From NCBI GenBank assembly GCA_029940125.1, contig JAOZRP010000047.1, positions 1 through 6,790 on the forward strand: DNA of 6,790 nt, given 5' to 3'. Below are positions 1-4,433 of the stretch, piece after piece. Every line of letters begins with the position of its first letter. The stretch's first letter is position 1. The notes under the pieces were generated by a model, which saw nothing but the letters and a program-made list of their open reading frames with translations, was not told the origin of the DNA and made no database searches. The DNA comes from a bacterium (GTDB lineage: Bacteria; Desulfobacterota; Anaeroferrophillalia; Anaeroferrophillales; Anaeroferrophillaceae). A program made the translations under genes and the position numbers.

Positions 1-397
1 AGAATGAGCGAGAGCCATGCCGGAACATCCTGATACCCTCTGATACCCTGATTTGTTACAACTGCATACCATAATCGGAAACAAAAGTAATAATATTTAG
101 CATTTATCTGAATCATTTATTTTTCCGATTTATCCGGAGGTGTTTTGCCCGTACAGGCCGGGAAACGCAGCAGCGTTTCGTGATGCCAGGTCTGAAAATC
201 GCCCAGGTTGAAGCAAAAATGCCGCCGCGAAACGGTCGCCGGGCGGTGGACAGCCCTGATTTGCTGGAAGCAATGGCCTGAATATTTACAATGTTTTTTT
301 ATGGCCCGACAATATTTTTTTTGATTTCCCAGTGATTATAGTGAAATGTAAGAAAGTGTTCAGGGCTGGAAAAAGCTCTTGTTTTTATGAGTTATTC
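1..397. other. Intergenic region with no convincing gene
   Basis: No supported gene lies here. Positions 1-33 read in frame 1 as ten codons ending in TGA, which could be the tail of an upstream gene, but this is too short to judge. Most of the stretch is AT-rich. The exception is a GC-rich block at about 136-281. It contains a GGAGG at 136-140 and a frame open from 75 to a TGA at 279-281, with an ATG at 183 that would give only 32 residues. The opposite strand of the block is also open but has no ATG. It may be a decayed gene or an intergenic repeat; I recognise no family. Confidence 0.5.
30..49. repeat. Tandem 10-bp direct repeat
   Basis: The decamer CTGATACCCT occurs twice head to tail (30-39 and 40-49) and is followed by GAT. 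This is an exact two-copy tandem duplication in non-coding DNA. It could be replication slippage or part of a binding site; nothing in the sequence assigns a role. Confidence 0.6.
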
Positions 398-438
398 CCA
401 CCTAACGTTAACTGTTATCTGCCACCTAACGTTAACTG
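398..438. promoter_or_regulatory. Paired 17-bp direct repeats, candidate operator
   Basis: CCACCTAACGTTAACTG is present twice without a mismatch, at 398-414 and 422-438, separated by 7 nt (24 bp start to start). Each copy contains the 8-bp palindrome TAACGTTA and the overlapping palindrome GTTAAC, as expected for sites bound by a dimeric transcription factor. The pair ends 11 bp upstream of a perfect -35 hexamer, so the sites would lie at about -90 to -47 relative to the inferred start of transcription, a usual position for an activator or an upstream repressor site. The core AACGTTAAC recurs ahead of the second synthetase gene at 2456-2464. The regulator is not encoded in this window and I cannot name its family. 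Confidence 0.55.
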
Positions 439-446
439 ATTTTTTT

Positions 447-479
447 CTGTTGACAACAGGGAATTGATTGTTGTATGGG
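447..479 (+). promoter_or_regulatory. Predicted sigma70 promoter of the ACSM-type synthetase gene
   Basis: A perfect -35 hexamer TTGACA (450-455) is followed 18 bp later by TATGGG (474-479), a weak -10 match (3 of 6). Transcription would start near 486 and leave a leader of about 200 nt. The -35 box sits inside the perfect odd palindrome CTGTTG-A-CAACAG (447-459). A second overlapping inverted pair, ACAACA (453-458) and TGTTGT (469-474), spans the spacer. Either could let a repressor compete with RNA polymerase. The weak -10 fits a promoter that needs an activator, perhaps at the 17-bp repeats just upstream. Confidence 0.4.
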
Positions 480-546
480 ATCACCGCTTTATTCACAAAT
501 TGCTTTCCAGAGCTGCTTTTTGAAGCATAGGGTACTTGAGGTGGGG

Positions 547-611
547 TTCATCGGATCTGGCAATGGGATGAAGGGCCTGCCGCGGAAAAATCATGTTTTT
601 GATCCGATGGA
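547..611 (+). other. Predicted stem in the leader of the first synthetase mRNA
   Basis: CATCGGATC (549-557) is exactly complementary to GATCCGATG (601-609). One G-U pair and one U-A pair extend the stem outward to 547-548 and 610-611. The enclosed 43 nt can form two smaller helices, GGCA/TGCC (559-562 with 578-581) and AAAAA/TTTTT (586-590 with 596-600), giving a three-way junction in the untranslated leader. It matches no riboswitch consensus I know. A competing reading is a small open frame running through the same bases, from ATG 475 or GTG 541 to TAA 649-651, without a well-placed ribosome binding site. Confidence 0.35.
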
Positions 612-670
612 TGAAACGATAACCAAGCAATATGTCCGGTCGGCGAAGTAACGGGCGAACAAAACGGGTG

Positions 671-676
671 AAGGAG
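671..676 (+). promoter_or_regulatory. Ribosome binding site that sets the ACSM-type gene start
   Basis: AAGGAG lies 9 nt before the ATG at 686. The frame stays open upstream to an ATG at 632, but that start has no Shine-Dalgarno sequence and would add 18 basic residues (MSGRRSNGRTKRVKEKVF) atypical of the family. The start at 686 is therefore preferred. Confidence 0.85.
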
Positions 677-685
677 AAGGTTTTT

Positions 686-2377
686 ATGGCGTTGATGAAT
701 TCCTACGACAATATTCCGGTCAATCTGGATGGTCCGAACATGTGGGATTATGACGAAGTGGCCAGTAAATTTAAGTTTACGATCCCGGAATACTTCAATT
801 ACGGTTTTGATGTTATTGATCGCTGGGCTGAAGACCGCAGCAAGCTGGCGATGGTATGGGCCGATACGGACGCCCGGGATATCCGCAAATATTCATTCTT
901 TGATCTTAAATGTCTGTCGAACAAGTTTGCCAACGTTTTGCGGGACAAGGGTTTTAAAAAGGGGGATCGGATTTTTGTCATGGTGCCGCGCCTGGTGGAA
1001 TGGTATGCCGTTATGCTGGGAACCGCCAAGCTGGGGGTCATCCCGATGCCGGCTCCCAACATTCTGGTGCCCCACGATGTGGAATATCGGATCAACCAGG
1101 CCGAGGCCGTCGGGGCGGTTATGTGGCATGAAAACGTCGGCAAGGTGGACGAGGTGCGCAGCAGCTGCCCCAGCCTGAAGCATTTCATCTGCGTCGGTGA
1201 ACAGAAAGAAGGCTGGGATGACTTCGCCGAGCTCATGGACGCGGCTTCCGTCAAGCTTTCCCGGGAGGACGTGGAACCGACCAGGGCCGATGACATCCTG
1301 CTGATCTATTTTACCTCCGGGACGACCAAATTTCCCAAAATGGTTCCCCATACCCAGGCGTCCTATGGCATCGGTCATATCATTACCGCCAAATTCTGGC
1401 AGGACCTCAAGCCCACCGATCTGCACTGGACCCTTTCGGACACCGGCTGGGCCAAGGCCGGCTGGGGCAAGATCTACGGCCAGTGGCAGATCGGCGCCGC
1501 CGTCATGGTGCACAACGCCGCCGGCAGGTTCAATGCCAAAACCCACCTGGAAATCATTGAGAAGTGCGGCGTAACTACCTTCTGTGCTCCGCCTACCGCC
1601 TACCGGATGCTGATCCTGGAAGACCTTTCAAAATATGATCTTACCGGTCTGCGTCATTCACTGGCCGCCGGCGAGCCCTTGAACCCCGAGATTATCAAGG
1701 TGTGGAAAGAGCATACCGGAACCACCATCTACGACGGTTTCGGCCAGACGGAATCGGTGAACCTGATTGCCAACTATCCCTGCATGCCGATCAAGTTCGG
1801 TTCCATGGGCAAGCCCACCCCCGGCTTTCACATCGAGCTGGTGGATGACGACGGCAACCCGGTGGGGGTCAACGAGGAAGGCCACATTGCCGTCAAGGTG
1901 AAGCCGGAAGCGCCGGTCGGTCTGTTTAAGGAATACTGGCGCAACCCGGAAGCGACGTCCGAGGCCTTTGTCGGCGACTGGTACTACACCGGCGACAAGG
2001 CGACCAAGGACGAAGAGGGCTATTTCTGGTTTGTCGGCCGGGCCGATGACGTCATCAAGGCGTCCGGCTACCGCATCGGGCCGTTTGAGGTTGAAAGCGC
2101 CCTCCAGAGCCATCCCGCCGTTGCCGAGAGCGCCGTGGTGGGGTCGCCCGACGAGCTGCGCGGCACCATCGTCAAGGCTTTCATTATTCTGGCTCCCGGA
2201 TACGAACCTTCGGACGAGCTGGTTAAGGAAATCCAGGATCACGTCAAGAAGGAAACCGCCCCGTACAAGTATCCGCGGGAGGTTGAGTTTGTCAAGGAAC
2301 TGCCGAAAACCGTGTCCGGCAAGATCCGTCGGGTGGAACTGCGGAAAATGGAAGAAGAAAGAAAGGCCCGGAAGTAA
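686..2377 (+). CDS. Acyl-CoA synthetase (AMP-forming), ACSM medium-chain type
   Basis: This 563-residue enzyme should activate a carboxylic acid in two steps, through acyl-AMP, to acyl-CoA in the cytoplasm. Known marks of the adenylate-forming superfamily are present: the phosphate-binding loop TSGTTKFPK (210-218), YDGFGQTE (349-356), the ribose-binding aspartate in YYTGDKA (D437), the hinge GRADD (451-455), the A8 segment SGYRIGPFEVE (from 460), and the catalytic lysine in KTVSGK (K546). The stretch SDTGWAKAGWGKIYGQW, and the C-terminal wording around TAPYKYPREVEF, closely resemble mammalian ACSM medium-chain synthetases from memory, so C4-C12 fatty, branched-chain or aromatic acids are likely substrates; which one cannot be told. 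Lysine 215 replaces the glycine usual in the P-loop. The length is normal and the protein is cytosolic, with no signal peptide or membrane segment. An intrinsic terminator follows 18 nt after the stop, so the gene is probably transcribed alone. A benzoate-CoA ligase is the main alternative. Confidence 0.93.
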   Translation: MALMNSYDNIPVNLDGPNMWDYDEVASKFKFTIPEYFNYGFDVIDRWAEDRSKLAMVWADTDARDIRKYSFFDLKCLSNKFANVLRDKGFKKGDRIFVMVPRLVEWYAVMLGTAKLGVIPMPAPNILVPHDVEYRINQAEAVGAVMWHENVGKVDEVRSSCPSLKHFICVGEQKEGWDDFAELMDAASVKLSREDVEPTRADDILLIYFTSGTTKFPKMVPHTQASYGIGHIITAKFWQDLKPTDLHWTLSDTGWAKAGWGKIYGQWQIGAAVMVHNAAGRFNAKTHLEIIEKCGVTTFCAPPTAYRMLILEDLSKYDLTGLRHSLAAGEPLNPEIIKVWKEHTGTTIYDGFGQTESVNLIANYPCMPIKFGSMGKPTPGFHIELVDDDGNPVGVNEEGHIAVKVKPEAPVGLFKEYWRNPEATSEAFVGDWYYTGDKATKDEEGYFWFVGRADDVIKASGYRIGPFEVESALQSHPAVAESAVVGSPDELRGTIVKAFIILAPGYEPSDELVKEIQDHVKKETAPYKYPREVEFVKELPKTVSGKIRRVELRKMEEERKARK

Positions 2378-2394
2378 AAAGTGGCTGAACCCTG

Positions 2395-2423
2395 ACAGGG
2401 AGGTGCGTCCTCCCTGTTTTTTT
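2395..2423 (+). terminator. Intrinsic terminator after the ACSM-type gene
   Basis: ACAGGGAGG (2395-2403) pairs perfectly with CCTCCCTGT (2409-2417) around a 5-nt loop, and seven T residues follow (2417-2423). It begins 18 nt after the stop codon. A strong rho-independent terminator here implies that the two adjacent synthetase genes are not simply one operon, unless read-through is substantial. Confidence 0.9.
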
Positions 2424-2455
2424 GTGGCCTGTAAAGTAAATGCGGCAACGCGGTG

Positions 2456-2464
2456 AACGTTAAC
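2456..2464. promoter_or_regulatory. Third copy of the AACGTTAAC core, candidate operator
   Basis: AACGTTAAC matches the core of the two 17-bp repeats ahead of the first synthetase (404-412 and 428-436). It lies between the terminator and the ribosome binding site of the second synthetase, 24 bp before its start codon. Binding here would block transcription initiation or elongation. No good -10/-35 pair is visible in the gap; TAAAGT at 2432-2437 is a weak -10 candidate without a matching -35. The match is short and outside the 9-mer the flanks differ from the 17-bp repeats. Confidence 0.4.
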
Positions 2465-2476
2465 CATGGATTGATG

Positions 2477-2481
2477 AGGAG
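2477..2481 (+). promoter_or_regulatory. Ribosome binding site that sets the GTG start of the ACSF2-type gene
   Basis: AGGAG sits 7 nt before GTG 2489 and so selects this non-ATG start over in-frame ATG 2474, which overlaps the region just ahead of the Shine-Dalgarno sequence. Confidence 0.8.
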
Positions 2482-2488
2482 AAGTGCG

Positions 2489-4168
2489 GTGAATAAACCA
2501 CAATTCGAACTTGAAAGCATTACCCTGGGTCGGCTTTTTGAAACGGTTGCCGATCAGTTCGGCGACGCCAAAGCCCTGGAGTATCACGCTCAAGGCATAA
2601 GCTACACCTACAAGGAACTCAACGAGATATGCAACAAGGTTGCCAAGGGTTTCATGGCCCTTGGGGTGAAGCGGGGCGAGCACGTGGCGATTTGGGCCAA
2701 TAATGTGCCGGAATGGGTTTATACCCAGTTTGCCCTGCCGAAGATCGGGGCGGTTTTGGTGACGGTTAATACCGCCTACCGCAGTTTCGAATTGGAATAC
2801 CTGATGAAGCAGTCGGATTCCACTACCCTGGTTATGATCGGCGGGGTGCGGGAACCGGATGAGTATACCAGAATCATCAACGAAATCTGTCCGGAGCTCA
2901 AGGATGCCGAGCCCGGAAAGCTGAAGTGCGCCAAGCTTCCGATGCTGAAAAACATCATCTACCTGGGGGATGAAAAGATCCCCGGATCCTTCAGTTGGGA
3001 TGACATCATGGCCCTGGGCGAAAAGGTGAGCGACGAGGAGCTTGAGAACCGGAGCCGGGAATGTGTGCCCGACGACGTGGTCAACATGCAGTACACTTCC
3101 GGGACCACCGGGTTCCCCAAGGGGGTTATGCTGACCCACAGCAACCTGATCGGCAATGCCTACAGCATGGCCGAATGCATGAATCTCACCGCCGCCGACT
3201 GCGTCTGCATCCCGGTGCCCTTTTTTCATTGCTTCGGCTGCGTGATCGGCAACCTGTGCGCGGTTGTTTCCGGTGCGACCATGGCGCCGGTGGTGGCTTT
3301 TAACGCGGTTGACGTTCTGGAAACCATCCAGGCCAGCCAGTGCACGGTCATCCACGGCGTGCCGACGATGTTCATCGCCGAGCTTGAGGAAATGAAGCAG
3401 AAGGATTACGATACTTCTCACCTCCGTACCGGGGTCATGGCCGGTTCTCCCTGTCCGATCGAGGTCATGAAGCAGGTGGTCGAGGTGATGGGGGCCAGGG
3501 AAATGACCATTGTCTACGGGCAGACTGAAGCTTCCCCCGGCATTACCCAGACCCGGGTTACCGATCCGCTGGAATTGCGGGTGACCACCGTCGGCCGGGC
3601 TCTTCCCAATGTCGAGGTTAAAATTATTGATCCCGACACCGGTGAAGAACTGCCGCGCGGGCAGCAGGGGGAACTGGTAACCCGCGGTTATCACGTGATG
3701 AAGGGGTATTATAAAATGCCCGAAGCGACCGAGAAGGCTATCGACAGTGACGGCTGGCTTCATACCCGCGACCTTTCGGTTATGGATGAAGACGGCAACT
3801 GCAAAATTACCGGCCGCATGGGTGACATGATTATTCGCGGGGGAGAGAATATTTATCCCCGCGAGATTGAGGAATTTCTCTATACCAACGAGAAAATCAA
3901 GGATGTCCAGGTGGTTGGTGTGCCCAGCCTTAAATATGGTGAAGAGGTGGTTGCCTTTGTGCAGTTGAAGCCGGGGGAAACCGCCACCGAGGAAGAGATG
4001 AAGGCTTTTTGCAAAAACAAGATTGCTTTTCATAAAACCCCGGCCTTCTTTTTGTTCGTTGACGAATATCCCACGACCGCCAGCGGTAAAGTCCAGAAGT
4101 ACAAACTGCGGGAAATGTCAGCGAAAATTCTGGGTCGGGAAGATGTCGCGGAAATCGAAACCGCGTAA
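2489..4168 (+). CDS. Fatty-acyl-CoA synthetase (AMP-forming), ACSF2/FadD type
   Basis: This 559-residue enzyme should make acyl-CoA from a fatty acid, ATP and CoA, supplying beta-oxidation. Visible motifs are the P-loop YTSGTTGFPKG (202-212), YGQTE (343-347), the ribose-binding aspartate in HTRDL (D428), the hinge region GRMGDMIIRGGENIYP (442-457) and the catalytic lysine in ASGK (K534). The order and wording, including HGVPTMF, AGSP and IIRGGENIYP, match the ACSF2-like branch, which acts on medium- to long-chain acids. Two positions differ from the common family pattern: R427 where TGD is usual, and G445 where a lysine is usual (GRxKD). These may be traits of a bacterial subgroup. The start is GTG 2489, because AGGAG (2477-2481) lies 7 nt upstream; ATG 2474 and GTG 2453 in the same frame have no ribosome binding site. 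It follows another acyl-CoA synthetase gene after a terminator. No signal peptide or membrane helix is seen. Substrate range cannot be predicted. Confidence 0.93.
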   Translation: MNKPQFELESITLGRLFETVADQFGDAKALEYHAQGISYTYKELNEICNKVAKGFMALGVKRGEHVAIWANNVPEWVYTQFALPKIGAVLVTVNTAYRSFELEYLMKQSDSTTLVMIGGVREPDEYTRIINEICPELKDAEPGKLKCAKLPMLKNIIYLGDEKIPGSFSWDDIMALGEKVSDEELENRSRECVPDDVVNMQYTSGTTGFPKGVMLTHSNLIGNAYSMAECMNLTAADCVCIPVPFFHCFGCVIGNLCAVVSGATMAPVVAFNAVDVLETIQASQCTVIHGVPTMFIAELEEMKQKDYDTSHLRTGVMAGSPCPIEVMKQVVEVMGAREMTIVYGQTEASPGITQTRVTDPLELRVTTVGRALPNVEVKIIDPDTGEELPRGQQGELVTRGYHVMKGYYKMPEATEKAIDSDGWLHTRDLSVMDEDGNCKITGRMGDMIIRGGENIYPREIEEFLYTNEKIKDVQVVGVPSLKYGEEVVAFVQLKPGETATEEEMKAFCKNKIAFHKTPAFFLFVDEYPTTASGKVQKYKLREMSAKILGREDVAEIETA

Positions 4169-4185
4169 AGGTTTTTCTGATTTTC

Positions 4186-4216
4186 CTCTTGACATCAAGA
4201 GTTGAAAGTGTTTATT
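4186..4216 (+). promoter_or_regulatory. Predicted promoter with overlapping operator, upstream of the receptor gene
   Basis: TTGACA (4189-4194) is a perfect -35 hexamer; 16 bp later is TTTATT (4211-4216), a 4 of 6 match to the -10 consensus. The -35 box is embedded in the perfect inverted repeat CTCTTGA-CA-TCAAGAG (4186-4201), which looks like an operator for a dimeric repressor. As RNA it would form a poor hairpin (2-nt loop, no T run), so a DNA-binding role is more likely than termination. It begins 18 bp after the stop of the ACSF2-type gene and would give the receptor mRNA a leader of about 210 nt. Confidence 0.45.
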
Positions 4217-4266
4217 TCGGGTTGTTTTAGCAGCGCGTCATGAAGGCGCGTATTTAAAGAAGTGTC

Positions 4267-4295
4267 ATCCCGGCCGGGATCGTGAATCCGGCCGG
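4267..4295 (+). other. GC-rich palindromic hairpin in the receptor leader
   Basis: ATCCCGGCCGGGAT (4267-4280) is a perfect 14-bp palindrome. Its CCGGCCGG (4270-4277) also pairs with a second CCGGCCGG at 4288-4295, with AT/AT continuing the stem, G4278 bulged and a 5-nt loop. The two pairings are mutually exclusive in RNA, and only a short AT-rich stretch follows, so it is not a standard terminator. It could be an RNA switch element, a transcription-factor site, or the terminator of the synthetase gene. Confidence 0.55.
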
Positions 4296-4316
4296 AAGTT
4301 TATTGATCAGTATCAT

Positions 4317-4373
4317 AAAAACCACGAAGGTTCTAACCGGCTGTAAGGCGTTAGTCCCGGCGTGGTTTTTTTT
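4317..4373 (+). terminator. Terminator-like stem with 8-T tail, 60 nt before the receptor gene
   Basis: AAAAACCACG (4317-4326) pairs with CGTGGTTTTT (4361-4370), and the T run covers 4366-4373. The enclosed 34 nt are unusually long for a terminator loop and can form CTAAC/GTTAG (4333-4337 with 4350-4354) or, as an alternative, GGTT/AACC (4329-4332 with 4335-4338). It either ends the transcript of the ACSF2-type gene, 150 nt after its stop, or works as an attenuator in the receptor mRNA if transcription starts near 4223. A TATCAT at 4311-4316 resembles a -10 box but has no suitable -35. Confidence 0.6.
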
Positions 4374-4411
4374 ATGCCCGCCTGATGAAACTTTTGGACT
4401 TTCCCGATCAG

Positions 4412-4427
4412 CCCCTTGCGAAAGGGG
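4412..4427 (+). promoter_or_regulatory. Hairpin that sequesters the receptor ribosome binding site
   Basis: CCCCTT (4412-4417) pairs with AAGGGG (4422-4427) across a GCGA tetraloop of the stable GNRA type. AAGGGG is the only Shine-Dalgarno candidate for ATG 4434 (6-nt spacer), so the closed hairpin should hinder ribosome binding. The flanks TGATGA (4383-4388) and TCATCA (4428-4433) are also complementary and could stack on it, right up to the start codon. CTGAT (4382-4386) and ATCAG (4407-4411) form a competing helix. This suggests translational control. Confidence 0.5.
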
Positions 4428-4433
4428 TCATCA

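Noticed and set aside
632..685. N-terminal extension of the first synthetase from ATG 632
   Set aside because: No ribosome binding site precedes it, whereas AAGGAG is well placed for ATG 686. The extension is basic and not family-like.
1658..4033. A 791-codon open frame on the - strand across both synthetase genes
   Set aside because: It is codon-aligned with both sense genes, which happen to share a frame. It is open only because TTA, CTA and TCA codons are avoided there. The sense proteins have full family motifs and the antisense product is low-complexity His/Gly/Arg-rich.
4299..4319. Possible Fur box between the two receptor-leader hairpins
   Set aside because: TGAT-CAGT-ATCA gives only a short dyad, and alignment to the Fur 7-1-7 consensus matches about half of the positions.
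4333..4354. CTAAC...GTTAG resembling an integron attC site
   Set aside because: The flanking core-site bases do not fit RYYYAAC/GTTRRRY, the enclosed sequence is only 12 nt, and no integrase or cassette structure is present.
4223..4433. Cobalamin riboswitch ahead of the receptor
   Set aside because: No sequence resembling the B12 box or the conserved core was found, despite the suitable position.
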